A stretch of 64,000 nucleotides of DNA, from positions 248,001 through 312,000 of the forward strand of contig CBDDLH010000011.1 of assembly GCA_965230565.1 (NCBI GenBank). Reading direction: 5' to 3'. The translations under genes and the position numbers were made by a program. Shown piece by piece: positions 36,317 through 45,173 of the stretch. This stretch comes from BCD1 sp965230565. GTDB taxonomy: Bacteria > Bacteroidota > Bacteroidia > Chitinophagales > Saprospiraceae. Each line of letters begins with the position of its first letter. The first letter of the stretch is position 1. The notes beneath the pieces were generated by a model. It was given only the letters and a program-made list of their open reading frames with translations. It did not search any database and was not told where the DNA came from.

Positions 36317-36362
36317 AAGGACGCTTTTTGATTCGCAGGAATCGAAAAGCGTTCTTGTTTTT
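36317..36362 (+). promoter_or_regulatory. Terminator-like hairpin in the greA leader
   Basis: AAGGACGCTTTTTGATT (36317-36333) pairs with AATCGAAAAGCGTTCTT (36340-36356) over 17 positions with two G-T pairs, then G and six T. It looks like an intrinsic terminator but lies between the predicted start site and the greA ATG (36383). It may stop transcription early (attenuation or a small leader RNA), or simply end read-through from the paralogue upstream. Confidence 0.65.
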
Positions 36363-36382
36363 TAATTATATAATGATAGTTT

Positions 36383-36856
36383 ATGTCAGGAATTAATTAT
36401 TTAACACAGGAAGGTTACGATAACCTCGTGGCAGAATTGGAAGAATTGAAAACGAAAGGAAGAGCAGAAGCTGCAAAAGCCATCGCGGAAGCTCGCGAGA
36501 AGGGAGACCTTTCGGAGAATGCAGAGTATGATGCTGCAAAGGATGCTCAGGGGATGCTGGAGCTCAAAATAAACGAAATGGAAAAAGTACTCGCCAGTGC
36601 GCGCGTGCTTGATAAAAGTACCCTTGACACTTCCAAGGTAACGGTATTGTCCAATGTTACCATTAAAAATGTAAAGAATGGTAAGGAATTAACCTATAAG
36701 TTGGTTTCCGAAACAGAGGCCGATCTAAAGAATAAAAAGATTTCGGTTACTTCTCCTATGGGATCAGGTTTGCTGGGCAAGGAAATTGGAGAGATCGCCG
36801 TTGTCGAAACCCCAAGAGGGAATATGGAATTTGAAATTATGAATATTTCACTATAG
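36383..36856 (+). CDS. greA: Transcription elongation factor GreA
   Basis: A 157-aa protein of normal GreA length. The N-terminal coiled coil (residues 1-75) holds the catalytic tip GDLSENAEYD at 41-50, with Asp42 and Glu45 as the acidic residues placed in the RNA polymerase active site. The C-terminal FKBP-like domain has LTYKLVSETEADLKNKKIS and ETPRGNMEFEIMNI. GreA stimulates cleavage of backtracked RNA and rescues stalled polymerase. It lies 268 bases after a paralogue that lacks this tip. It has its own promoter (36271-36301) and a terminator-like leader hairpin. Confidence 0.96.
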   Translation: MSGINYLTQEGYDNLVAELEELKTKGRAEAAKAIAEAREKGDLSENAEYDAAKDAQGMLELKINEMEKVLASARVLDKSTLDTSKVTVLSNVTIKNVKNGKELTYKLVSETEADLKNKKISVTSPMGSGLLGKEIGEIAVVETPRGNMEFEIMNISL

Positions 36857-37050
36857 ACCAAGGGCAATTTTTTACCTACCATGAATTGCTTATTCCAAAC
36901 GTATTGTAGTAGATGGAGGAAAATTGGATAGCTGGAAAACTGGATAAATGAACCCAATCATCCATCATTCCATTTTTCCTGTCAAATTGGAATAAAATTT
37001 TAAGGGTTACGAAAATCTCAATTTAATTTTTAAACATACTCTTAAATATA

Positions 37051-37452
37051 ATGGCCAGTATTTTTACCAAGATCATTCAGGGAGAAATACCTTCCTACAA
37101 AGTTGCGGAAACGGAAGATTATTACGCTTTTCTGGATATCCGTCCATTGGTAAAAGGTCATGTGTTGGCAGTGCCCAAAATGGAAGTCGATTACATGTTC
37201 GACCTTCCGGATGAAGTGCTTGCGGGACTGATGACCTTTGCCAAAAAAGTATCCAAAGCTGTTGAATCGGTCGTTCCATGCAAGCGTGTCGGTGTTCTGG
37301 TCGTCGGGACCGAGGTGCCGCATGCCCACGTCCATCTCATGCCATTTAATAAAGAAAAGGAAATGTATCTGGGGAACAAACCAATTGCTATGGAGCAGGA
37401 GGAGTTTGTAGCCCTCGCTGCAGAAATCGCGGAGAAGTTTGCGGAATTGTAA
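37051..37452 (+). CDS. HIT-family protein (nucleotide hydrolase)
   Basis: A 133-aa protein of the HINT/histidine-triad branch. The start MASIFTKIIQGEIPSYKVAE and DIRPLVKGHVLAVPK are typical, and the active triad is HAHVHLMPF at residues 91-99 (His91, 93 and 95 of the HxHxH motif). Family members hydrolyse nucleoside phosphoramidates or adenylated compounds such as aminoacyl-AMP in the cytoplasm. A Cys at residue 77 is not conserved. It stands 194 bases after greA, and greA followed by a HIT gene is a frequent order in Bacteroidota. Confidence 0.92.
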   Translation: MASIFTKIIQGEIPSYKVAETEDYYAFLDIRPLVKGHVLAVPKMEVDYMFDLPDEVLAGLMTFAKKVSKAVESVVPCKRVGVLVVGTEVPHAHVHLMPFNKEKEMYLGNKPIAMEQEEFVALAAEIAEKFAEL

Positions 37453-37541
37453 GTCCTAAGTCTCTAGGCCACAATTCTCAGTAGACTGATTGTAGTTAAA
37501 CCAGTAACTTGTAACCAGCAACCAGCAACCAGTAACTACAT

Positions 37542-38108
37542 TCACGCTTTCCTATTCGGATTATCCTTCAGGAAGCTATCCCAGCTGTTGTAGCGTTTGC
37601 CGCTGCCCAGGATACTGCTGCTTTGGTAGTAATGACAGGCAGCTGTAGCGAGCGCATCCGTTGCATCCAGGGTGTGTTTCGACATATCAACTTTGAAAAT
37701 ATTGGTCAGCATGGCGGAAATTTGTTCCTTGGAAGCATTTCCGTTGCCAGTGACCGATTGTTTGATCTTTCTGGGCGAATATTCGGTAACGGGTACATCC
37801 AGTGTAACAGCCGCTGCAATGGCTACTCCCTGAGCACGCCCCAGTTTTAACATCGACTGGACATTCTTGCCAAAAAATGGCGCTTCGATCGCCATTTCCT
37901 TTGGTTGATGGTTTTTGATGATGCTCTGGATGCGTTCAAAGATCTTTTTGAGCTTGAGCTGGTGGTTGTCCAATAATCCCAATTTTACCACGCCCATCTC
38001 GATCAGTTTCATATCCTTGTTGACGACCTCAATGACCGCAAACCCGAGGAAGTTGGTACCCGGGTCGATTCCTATTAGTTTATATGGTGGTTGTTTGGTC
38101 TTGCCCAA
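37542..38108 (-). CDS. ruvC: Crossover junction endodeoxyribonuclease RuvC
   Basis: A 188-aa RNase H-fold resolvase. The catalytic acidic residues are visible: Asp15 (LIGIDPGTNFLG), Glu75 (MAIEAPFFGKN), Asp148 and Asp151 (HTLDATDALATA). It cuts Holliday junctions after RuvAB migration. No ATG is in frame near the N-terminus: the codon at 38108 is TTG, and the frame is closed by a stop four codons upstream, so a TTG (or ATT) start must be used. The spacer before it holds the start of the divergent flippase-like gene. Confidence 0.94.
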   Translation of the reverse strand: MGKTKQPPYKLIGIDPGTNFLGFAVIEVVNKDMKLIEMGVVKLGLLDNHQLKLKKIFERIQSIIKNHQPKEMAIEAPFFGKNVQSMLKLGRAQGVAIAAAVTLDVPVTEYSPRKIKQSVTGNGNASKEQISAMLTNIFKVDMSKHTLDATDALATAACHYYQSSSILGSGKRYNSWDSFLKDNPNRKA

Positions 38109-38240
38109 AATTTCTTGATTTCAATGAATAAACGAAAATAGGCAACTTTTTGCCGGAATGAGCGATTTTAGGTTGGAATTAAAGTCAAAAACAGCATATT
38201 TGTAATCCGGTCTTCAATCAAACTAGATAAAACCTGTCAT

Positions 38241-39233
38241 TTGAAAATTGCCAAAAACAGAAGGGCGCTCAATTTCCTGATCAAAGCGATAATCGTAATT
38301 TTTTTGCTTTGGGCTTTCTATCGGCAGTTGTTTGCACAAAAAAATCTCGAGGAAATCACACAAGCCTTGGATAATCTGGTGAGGCCTGAACTTTTCATAT
38401 TTCTTGGAATAGCCGTTATACTAATGCCACTCAATTGGGGACTGGAAAGTGAGAAATGGCGCCAACTTATGGCACCGTTCCTGCCAGTGAGTTTTAAAAA
38501 AGCTATTAGGGCTATTTTGGCAGGGGTTACCATATCCATCTTCACCCCTAACAGGATAGGTGAATATGGGGGCCGTATTCTGGAAGTAGAGGCCAGGTAT
38601 AATTGGAAAGGAGTATTGGCAACTCTGGTAGGTAGCCTTAGTCAATTAATTGTGTTGTTATCCTTTGGAATGGCAGGAACATTATATTACCTGCATTTAT
38701 ATGAGATGGTGGATTTATATGTGCTCAGCAGCAGCATTTTTGTCGGGAGTAGTTTGATTTTGTTAATGGTATTGATTTATTTCAATGTGGATATGGCATT
38801 GCCATTAGTACGAAAATTGCCCCTTGGAAAATGGAAACGTCCGGTGTATAAGCAGTTATTGATGTTGAGGCAATACGACAATAAATTATTGAGTAAAGTG
38901 CTTGTTTTGTCTTTTCTGAGGTATCTGGTTTACAGTTTTCAATATTACCTGATGTTGAATTTTTTCGGGATTAACATTTCTTTAATTATTGCTTTATCCG
39001 GCATTGCCACCATCTTTTTGGTGCAAACCAGTGTGCCGTTACCAATGGTAGTGGGACTGCTGGTACGGGGAGAAATAGCCCTGACGGTATGGGGAAATAC
39101 AGGCGCGGGGGAATTAGCTGTATTGGCGGCAACCTTTTCTTTGTTTATAATAAACCTGAGTGTGCCCGCGTTACTTGGATTAGTAATAATCGTCAGAACA
39201 AACGTATTAAAATCACTAGGTTATGCGAAATAA
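38241..39233 (+). CDS. Flippase-like/LPG synthase-TM (UPF0104) membrane protein
   Basis: A 330-aa integral membrane protein with eight or so hydrophobic segments and the features of the lysylphosphatidylglycerol synthase TM (flippase-like) family: ALNFLIKAIIVIFLLWAFYR, the conserved AGVTISIFTPNRIGEYGGRI (about 92-111) and VLSFLRYLVYSFQYYLM. Such proteins without a synthase domain are thought to move lipids or lipid-linked sugars. No ATG is available; the start is TTG at 38241. The gene overlaps the DUF3108 gene by 11 bases, and TlpA-like follows, so these three form an operon. Transport of a substrate for envelope building is an inference. Confidence 0.8.
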   Translation: MKIAKNRRALNFLIKAIIVIFLLWAFYRQLFAQKNLEEITQALDNLVRPELFIFLGIAVILMPLNWGLESEKWRQLMAPFLPVSFKKAIRAILAGVTISIFTPNRIGEYGGRILEVEARYNWKGVLATLVGSLSQLIVLLSFGMAGTLYYLHLYEMVDLYVLSSSIFVGSSLILLMVLIYFNVDMALPLVRKLPLGKWKRPVYKQLLMLRQYDNKLLSKVLVLSFLRYLVYSFQYYLMLNFFGINISLIIALSGIATIFLVQTSVPLPMVVGLLVRGEIALTVWGNTGAGELAVLAATFSLFIINLSVPALLGLVIIVRTNVLKSLGYAK

Positions 39234-40080
39234 AATCAAAAGACCATTGTTGTGGAGTGCGGCCATTTTTTGCTTGATGGCCTTTAGCTTTCCGGCAGAG
39301 GAAATACGTCCGCAAGTTGCTGGTGCCGGTGCTTTTACGCAGTGCTCCATAGAGAATACTACCTTCAAGGTAGGTGAGGAAGTGGTATATAAATTGTACT
39401 ACAATTGGGGGATCATGTGGGTCTCCGCAGGAGAAGCCAGATTCAAAGTGGGAGAAAATGGAGATCAGTTCCATTTTGTAGTGGACGGCAGAACCTATAA
39501 ATCATATGACTGGGCGTTTAAGGTTCGGGACAGAATTGAAAGTTATGTAGATAAAGAAAGCTTATTGCCCAACAAGGCCATTCGGGATATACATGAAGGT
39601 AAATACCACTTGTATGAGAACGTTACCTTTGATCAGAATAACGGCACGGCTGATTACCTCAGAGGCAAAAATAAAAATGCGACCAAGAGAGAAAATTTGC
39701 AGGTGAGCGAATGTATTCATGATTTGCTTTCTGCCATTTATTATACGAGAAATGTTAATTTTGAAGACTTGCCGAAAAACCATGCTGTTCCTATTAAGTT
39801 TTTTCTGGATCGGGAAGAGTATTCGGTAAAGGTGACCAATAACGGTAAGGATCCAAGTAAGAAGATCAAAGGCATGGGCAAGTATAAAACCTTTGAATTG
39901 TCATTATCCCTGGTAGCCGGAGAGGTGTTTAATGAAGGGGATGAAATGAAAATTTGGGTTTCTGACGATGAAAACCGGTTGCCTTTGATGATAGAGACTC
40001 CTATTGCGGTAGGGTCTGTAAAAGTCATTTTAAAAAGTTACAAAGGATTAAAATACCCATTTACAGCAAAACTTGATTAG
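39223..40080 (+). CDS. DUF3108-domain exported protein
   Basis: A 285-aa protein with a signal peptide (RPLLWSAAIFCLMAFSFPAE) and one DUF3108 domain from about residue 40 to the end: FKVGEEVVYKLYYNWGIMWV and SAGEARFKV open it, and VFNEGDEMKIWVSDDENRLP with MIETPIAVGSVKVIL close it. The function of DUF3108 is unknown; it is a beta-rich periplasmic or outer-membrane-facing domain. It overlaps the flippase-like gene upstream and is 3 bases from the TlpA-like gene downstream. Confidence 0.85.
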   Translation: MRNKIKRPLLWSAAIFCLMAFSFPAEEIRPQVAGAGAFTQCSIENTTFKVGEEVVYKLYYNWGIMWVSAGEARFKVGENGDQFHFVVDGRTYKSYDWAFKVRDRIESYVDKESLLPNKAIRDIHEGKYHLYENVTFDQNNGTADYLRGKNKNATKRENLQVSECIHDLLSAIYYTRNVNFEDLPKNHAVPIKFFLDREEYSVKVTNNGKDPSKKIKGMGKYKTFELSLSLVAGEVFNEGDEMKIWVSDDENRLPLMIETPIAVGSVKVILKSYKGLKYPFTAKLD

Positions 40081-40083
40081 ACC

Positions 40084-40656
40084 ATGCGATCGCTTGTTTT
40101 TTTGATGTTATTACTTGTAGGAGCCTCCTGCCATACCACGAAACAAAAAGCACCGGAGAGTGTTGAGGATATCACAGTTGAACCGACACCGGTCGTTACT
40201 CCGGCCGGGGACGTAGTTGTTATTGAAAATTACGACAAGATCAATACGTTTGATGAATTGGTAAAGCCTTTTGAAGGTAAGGTAGTCTACGTAGACCTTT
40301 GGGCAACCTGGTGTGGACCTTGTCGCAGGGAATTTCAATATAAAGACGGTCTCAACAAATTTGTAAAAGGTAAAGATATCGAATTGTTGTACCTTTCTGT
40401 TGATCATGCTTACGAGTGGGAGAAGTGGGGTAATTTCATCAAGGACAATCATATGTCCGGGCATCATATTCATGCGAATGAGCAATTGGTAGCTGATCTT
40501 AAGGAAAGATTTCATTCCAGGGTGTCCAACGGTATGCAAGTGTTGAGCCTGCCAACTTATATCATTGTTGACAGGCAAGGTAAGGTGGTAAATAAAAGTG
40601 CCTTTCGGCCAAGTCATAAGCAACTGTTATATGATCAGTTGAGTAGGGCTTTGTAA
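40084..40656 (+). CDS. TlpA-like thioredoxin-fold lipoprotein
   Basis: A 190-aa lipoprotein (LLVGASC, lipid Cys16) with a thioredoxin fold. The redox site is WCGPC with Cys77 and Cys80 after VYVDLWAT; the cis-Pro loop is LPTYIIVD near residue 160. TlpA/ResA-type proteins reduce or oxidise periplasmic disulfides, often for cytochrome c maturation or for envelope proteins. It is the last gene of the operon before the strong terminator at 40738-40791. Confidence 0.9.
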   Translation: MRSLVFLMLLLVGASCHTTKQKAPESVEDITVEPTPVVTPAGDVVVIENYDKINTFDELVKPFEGKVVYVDLWATWCGPCRREFQYKDGLNKFVKGKDIELLYLSVDHAYEWEKWGNFIKDNHMSGHHIHANEQLVADLKERFHSRVSNGMQVLSLPTYIIVDRQGKVVNKSAFRPSHKQLLYDQLSRAL

Positions 40657-40737
40657 AAAAAATGCTAAAAATATGTCACGTTTCCAGTTCTCATGGCTTT
40701 ATATATATGGGGGCTGGGGGCTAAAGAAAAACTAAAC

Positions 40738-40791
40738 TCGCACAGTGACGGCCTGACTCTGAGTCAGGCCGTCACTTGTGCGAAATTTTTT
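40738..40791 (+). terminator. Strong intrinsic terminator
   Basis: A 21-bp stem with one bulged base: TCGCACAGTGACGGCCTGAC (from 40738) pairs with GTCAGGCCGTCACTTGTGCG (ending at 40782) and adjacent bases, around a 3-base loop, followed by six T. Confidence 0.9.
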
Positions 40792-40804
40792 GAGAATTAG
40801 GTAT

Positions 40805-41440
40805 ATGAAAAAGATTTTCATCGGAATAGGAATAGCTCTGGTGTTTTTTGCCGGGATTTTTGTGGCAAACCTTTTTTTCCAGAAAGAGGTTCAGGAACAA
40901 AAAAATGTCCAGTCGGTCGTGCTGCTGGAAAAGGTCAAAAAGGTTTGTAAACTGGTGACCATTGAAGGAGAATTCCTGGAATCTTATGATGAGAATAGTA
41001 TCCGACCACTTACCTTATATTTGCCTTTTCCCGCTACTTTCAGTTTCTCGAAAAAAGCTTCTCTCGAGGTAATCGGTCGAGTCATGGTCGGTTATGATAT
41101 GGAACAGGTGACTATTACAGCAGACAGTTCCCGTAACGTATTAATCCTTAAAAACCTCCCTCAACCTGAGGTACTATCCATCGATCATGAGATCAGGTAT
41201 AAAGGACTTGAAGAGAGTTATTTTAACAGTTTTACACCGGAAGACTATACCCAGCTCAATAAAAATGCCAAGGAAATGCTTCGTCAAAAGGCCATAGAAT
41301 CCGGTTTGCTGGAGGAGGCCAGGGAGCAGGGGAACCAGATGCTTGGTGTAATCACCTATATGGCTACTTCGGTTGGCTGGACCGTCGAGGTGGAGAATGA
41401 TCTGATTCCTGTTATTGAACGCGATACTTTCCCGGATTAA
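40805..41440 (+). CDS. DUF4230-domain membrane-anchored protein
   Basis: A 211-aa protein with one N-terminal membrane anchor (IFIGIGIALVFFAGIFVANLF) and the DUF4230 domain: VVLLEKVKKVCKLVTIEGE, then KKASLEVIGRVMVGYDM and MLRQKAIESGLLEEAREQG. The function is unknown; such proteins are widespread and often found near envelope genes. The ATG at 40805 follows the terminator directly, with only 13 bases between, so the promoter must lie within or upstream of the terminator stem. Confidence 0.85.
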   Translation: MKKIFIGIGIALVFFAGIFVANLFFQKEVQEQKNVQSVVLLEKVKKVCKLVTIEGEFLESYDENSIRPLTLYLPFPATFSFSKKASLEVIGRVMVGYDMEQVTITADSSRNVLILKNLPQPEVLSIDHEIRYKGLEESYFNSFTPEDYTQLNKNAKEMLRQKAIESGLLEEAREQGNQMLGVITYMATSVGWTVEVENDLIPVIERDTFPD

Positions 41441-41942
41441 TATGACGGACAGGAGTCCGCTTTCCAGGTCCGTGTAAGAGACGAAGTCTTAACGAACACT
41501 TTTGTGGTTTTTTGAAAGGAATTGCCTAACTCTGGAAATTTCCGGCCTTTTGTGGGAAAGCAGTATTAGAGCAAAGGGTACAATGAGGTTTAAATGAGAC
41601 AACTTGAAACCATATCAAACCATATCAAATCGACCAACGGGAGATCCTCGCGCACAAAGTGCCGGGACAGCGAGCTCTACGAGCATTAAATCATATCCAA
41701 CCACATCAATCCGTCCCAATTTGAACCGCTCGTCCCACCTTTTTAACGGATTAACTTTCTCCTAACAAAATTTAAGGGGCTTTTTTATCTATTCTTGCCA
41801 AAAAAAATTACTTTTAGTGCTGTTTTGAAAACACTTTAGACCCTGTGGATCTGTTCTCGTCAGCTCAAGTCGCTTTGATTTCCCTGAGTCTAAAGGATGG
41901 TACTAATTGTTAATTTATTGAACTAATTTAAACTTCAGTAAT
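41441..41942. other. Gene-free stretch with a dispersed repeat and an AACCATATCAA run
   Basis: No gene is seen. Bases 41446-41496 resemble a repeat at 57451-57501 (GGACAGGAGTCC, later AAG with GTCTTA). Around 41600-41710 the words AAACCATATCAA/AAATCATATCC/AACCACATCAA recur as an irregular tandem run. The region next to the transporter gene (41880-41942) is AT-rich leader sequence without a clear consensus promoter. Confidence 0.45.
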
Positions 41943-43439
41943 ATGTCAAACTCGAGTTCAACTGGATTATTTGGGCATCCTAAAGGATTGATGACGCTCT
42001 TCTTTTCCGAGATGTGGGAGCGCTTTTGTTATTATGGGATGCGGGTTCTTTTAACGCTTTATCTGGTAAAGTCACTGATGAAGGGCGATGCTGATGCTGC
42101 CTTGATTTACGGTGCTTACACCGGTTTGGTCTATGCTGCTCCGATTCTCGGAGGTAGGATGGCCGATAAGTATTTGGGGTATAGAAATGCGGTGGTGCTT
42201 GGAGCGATATTGATGGCGATCGGGGAATTTCTGATTCTCGGAGGAACCGACCAGTTTTTGTTGATTGGTATGGGAGCGCTTATCCTCGGTAATGGATATT
42301 TTAAAGCAAATATATCAACCATTGTTGGTAAATTATACGAAGACGGGGATCCCCGAAGGGATTCAGGGTTCACCATTTTCTATATTGGTATTAACATCGG
42401 GGCCCTGCTGGCCACAACGGTTGTAGCCTATGTGGGTGAAACATATGGTTTCCACTATGGTTTCGGTTTGGCCGGTATTGGTATGTTATTGGGATTGACA
42501 ATATTCTTCATGGGAAGAGAAAATTATTCAGCTGCTCCCGGTTTGGGAATTACTGCCGAAGGAAAAGAAACGATGTTTGCAGGGTTGAATAAGGCAACGG
42601 TGGTAACAATTGCCTCATTGTTGGTTATTCCTCTGGCTTATTACCTGATTATGAATAACAGCTGGCTGGATTATATTTTGCTTGCTTTATTCATTTACAT
42701 TTCCATTTCATTGATAAGAGCAGGAGTTAATGCGGATACGGAAAATAAATCTTCCATCTGGAAAGACCGGATGATCGCACTGATTATTTTCATGATTATC
42801 AATGTAGTTTTCTGGGCTTGTTTCGAGCAGGCAGGTACATCGCTGACACTTTTTGCTGATCGTAATGTGAACAGGATGATTGGTGGCTGGGAGATGCCTG
42901 CTTCCATGACTCAGTTCTTCAACCCATTCTTCATTATTGTATTTGGATCTTTGTTTTCCATCATGTGGGTGAAACTTGCGGAGAGAGGCAGAAACCCAAG
43001 TATTCCGATGAAATTTGCCCTGGGTATTTTGCAATTGGGATTAGGTTTCCTCGTGACCCTGATAGGTCTTCAGTTTGTAAATGAATCTTTCCAGGTGCCT
43101 TTGTTGACCTTGTTCTTCTTGTACCTGTTGCATACCACCGGTGAGTTGTTCCTTTCCCCGATTGGTTTATCGATGGTGACCAAGTTGTCTCCAAAAAATA
43201 TTGCGGGGACTGCGATGGGAGCGTGGTTTTTGAGTTTTGCTATCGCCAATTATTTAGGAGGTAAAATTGCTTCCCTTACAGGCGGTCATGGAGAAGAAGG
43301 CGTTGAGTTGACAGCTTCCCAGGGGTTGGACAAATACATCGACGTATTTTCTACTATAGGTATGGTATTGATAGGGATGGCCATACTCATTGCATTGCTG
43401 AACAAGCCGATCAAGAAGTTGATGCACGGCGTTGAGTAA
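41943..43439 (+). CDS. POT-family proton-coupled oligopeptide transporter, first copy
   Basis: A 498-aa protein with about 14 membrane segments. The first helix has the proton-coupling motif ExxER (SEMWERFCYYGMRVLL), and the PTR2 signature follows as GYFKANISTIVGKLY and FTIFYIGINIGALLATTV. WACFEQAGTSLTLFADR is the conserved helix-7 motif with the functional Glu. It imports di- and tripeptides with protons across the inner membrane. It ends with KPIKKLMHGVE, almost the same as the third copy at 45174. The three transporter genes run in one direction, with a terminator-like hairpin after this one. Confidence 0.93.
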   Translation: MSNSSSTGLFGHPKGLMTLFFSEMWERFCYYGMRVLLTLYLVKSLMKGDADAALIYGAYTGLVYAAPILGGRMADKYLGYRNAVVLGAILMAIGEFLILGGTDQFLLIGMGALILGNGYFKANISTIVGKLYEDGDPRRDSGFTIFYIGINIGALLATTVVAYVGETYGFHYGFGLAGIGMLLGLTIFFMGRENYSAAPGLGITAEGKETMFAGLNKATVVTIASLLVIPLAYYLIMNNSWLDYILLALFIYISISLIRAGVNADTENKSSIWKDRMIALIIFMIINVVFWACFEQAGTSLTLFADRNVNRMIGGWEMPASMTQFFNPFFIIVFGSLFSIMWVKLAERGRNPSIPMKFALGILQLGLGFLVTLIGLQFVNESFQVPLLTLFFLYLLHTTGELFLSPIGLSMVTKLSPKNIAGTAMGAWFLSFAIANYLGGKIASLTGGHGEEGVELTASQGLDKYIDVFSTIGMVLIGMAILIALLNKPIKKLMHGVE

Positions 43440-43474
43440 ACGCTCTTAGCGTTATGATATAATAACTTCAAAAA

Positions 43475-43514
43475 CAAATGAACCCTGTTATTCTGTAACA
43501 GGGTTCATTTGTTT
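43475..43514 (+). terminator. Intrinsic terminator-like hairpin
   Basis: CAAATGAACCCTGTTA (43475-43490) is the exact inverse of TAACAGGGTTCATTTG (43496-43511) around a 5-base loop. The T run after it is short, so read-through into the next transporter gene may occur. Confidence 0.7.
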
Positions 43515-43608
43515 GAGGAAAAATTTAGGGTGCAACTTGAAGTACGCCCTAAATTACGAGCTTCAAATCAAGAATATAAATCTACACCTGTTTTAATCTT
43601 ATTAACTT

Positions 43609-45096
43609 ATGAGTACGGAAAATAAATCATTTATAGGGTTAATGCGTTCATTTAGCCCTACGTATTGGATTACCAGTGCCATGGAGCTCTTTGAGCGTTG
43701 GGCCTGGTATGGAATGTTTGCAGTTTTGGCGCTTTATCTAACTGGATCTACTGACGAAGGAGCGCTCGGGTTTTCCCACACCGAAAAGGGATACATCATG
43801 GGACCGGTTACGGCTATTTTGTATCTTTTGCCAATTTTCACCGGAGTAATTGCAGACAAGATCGGATACAAATTATCCCTCGTAATCGCTTATGTGATAT
43901 TGATCGTCGGATATTATCTTTTGGGAACGGTATCCGGCTTCTGGTCATTTTACATCATCTTTCTTTTTGTTGCTCTGGGGGCGGCCATGTTTAAACCTGT
44001 TGCTTCCGGTTCCATTACCAAAACCACCGATAAATCCAATTCTACCCTCGGGTTTGGAATCTTTTATATGATGGTGAACGTGGGAGGTTTTATTGGGCCT
44101 GCCATGTCTTCCTATTTGAGAACTACCTTTGGTTGGAAATTGGTTTTCATCCAGGCCGCAGTTGTTATTGGTATCAACCTCATTATGGTACTTTTATTCT
44201 TTAAGGAACCATATCGTGAAAAAACAGAAGAGAGTTTTGGAGAAGCTATTTCCAATGCTGCGAAAAAGATTGTGGAGGCCGTAATGGATGTTCGACTCAC
44301 GGTACTATTGATCATCATGATCGGGTTCTGGACCATGTTTAATCAGTTGTTCTACACCCTCCCTACCTTTATTGAAGATTGGGTAGATACCAGATTGCTG
44401 CACGATCAGATTGCGAGTTTCTGGCCATGGCTGGCAAGCATAATGAGTGGTGGCGGTGATTCCGTGAATCCGGAATGGTTGATCAATATCGATGCCGGAG
44501 CGATTGTATTGTTGCAGGCATTGGTATCATTCTTTGTTTTGAAAATGCGTCACGTGTCTGCTATGATCCGCGGATTTATCATCGCAGCTATTGGTATCGG
44601 AATCACTTTCTATACACATAATGGATTATTTACCATCGTGGGTATCGTGATTTTCGCTATTGGTGAAATGATGACCAACCCGACTTTCTCCTCTTTTATT
44701 GCGATTATTTCTCCTCGTGGAAAAGAAGCCCTGTACCAGGGAGCTTATTTCCTCCCTGTAGCTGCCGGCAACTTTTTTACCACTTTCGTATCCGGTAACC
44801 TTTACCAGGCATGGTCTGATAAACTGGGACTGTTACAAGGAGAAATGGCGAAACGAAATATCGAAATGCCTGAAATAACGCAGGAGTTTACCAAAAATAA
44901 CTATTTCGAACTAGCATCGGAAAAACTGGGTATGTCGCAGAATGAAATGACTCAGTTGATTTGGGATACCTATCAGCCTAACAGGATATGGTATGTCATT
45001 GTCGCCATTGGGATAGTCTCGATCATTGCCTTATCTGTTTATGACAGGATGGTGATCAGGCCGAAAGAGAAGAATGGCGAATCGCCAACGGATTAA
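43609..45096 (+). CDS. POT/MFS-family transporter, second copy (divergent)
   Basis: A 495-aa protein with 12 or more membrane segments. It keeps the ExxER motif (SAMELFERWAWYGM) and a FGIFYMMVNVGGFIGPAM stretch, the variant of the PTR2 signature. The FEQAG motif of the other two copies is replaced by TMFNQLFYTLPTFIEDW, so coupling or substrate range is likely different. Relatives are annotated as MFS or POT-like peptide transporters. There is a 70-aa-class insertion with IMSGGGDSVNPEWL in the second half. It lies between two typical POT genes. Confidence 0.8.
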   Translation: MSTENKSFIGLMRSFSPTYWITSAMELFERWAWYGMFAVLALYLTGSTDEGALGFSHTEKGYIMGPVTAILYLLPIFTGVIADKIGYKLSLVIAYVILIVGYYLLGTVSGFWSFYIIFLFVALGAAMFKPVASGSITKTTDKSNSTLGFGIFYMMVNVGGFIGPAMSSYLRTTFGWKLVFIQAAVVIGINLIMVLLFFKEPYREKTEESFGEAISNAAKKIVEAVMDVRLTVLLIIMIGFWTMFNQLFYTLPTFIEDWVDTRLLHDQIASFWPWLASIMSGGGDSVNPEWLINIDAGAIVLLQALVSFFVLKMRHVSAMIRGFIIAAIGIGITFYTHNGLFTIVGIVIFAIGEMMTNPTFSSFIAIISPRGKEALYQGAYFLPVAAGNFFTTFVSGNLYQAWSDKLGLLQGEMAKRNIEMPEITQEFTKNNYFELASEKLGMSQNEMTQLIWDTYQPNRIWYVIVAIGIVSIIALSVYDRMVIRPKEKNGESPTD

Positions 45097-45116
45097 AAAA
45101 TATCATAGAATTTTCA

Positions 45117-45150
45117 AAATGCTCCTATCCTGGTATAGGAGCGTTTTTTA
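45117..45150 (+). terminator. Intrinsic terminator
   Basis: GCTCCTAT (45121-45128) pairs with ATAGGAGC (45135-45142), extended by AAAA/TTTT bases and followed by a six-T run. Confidence 0.8.
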
Positions 45151-45173
45151 TTTACCACACCTAACTTAAAATT

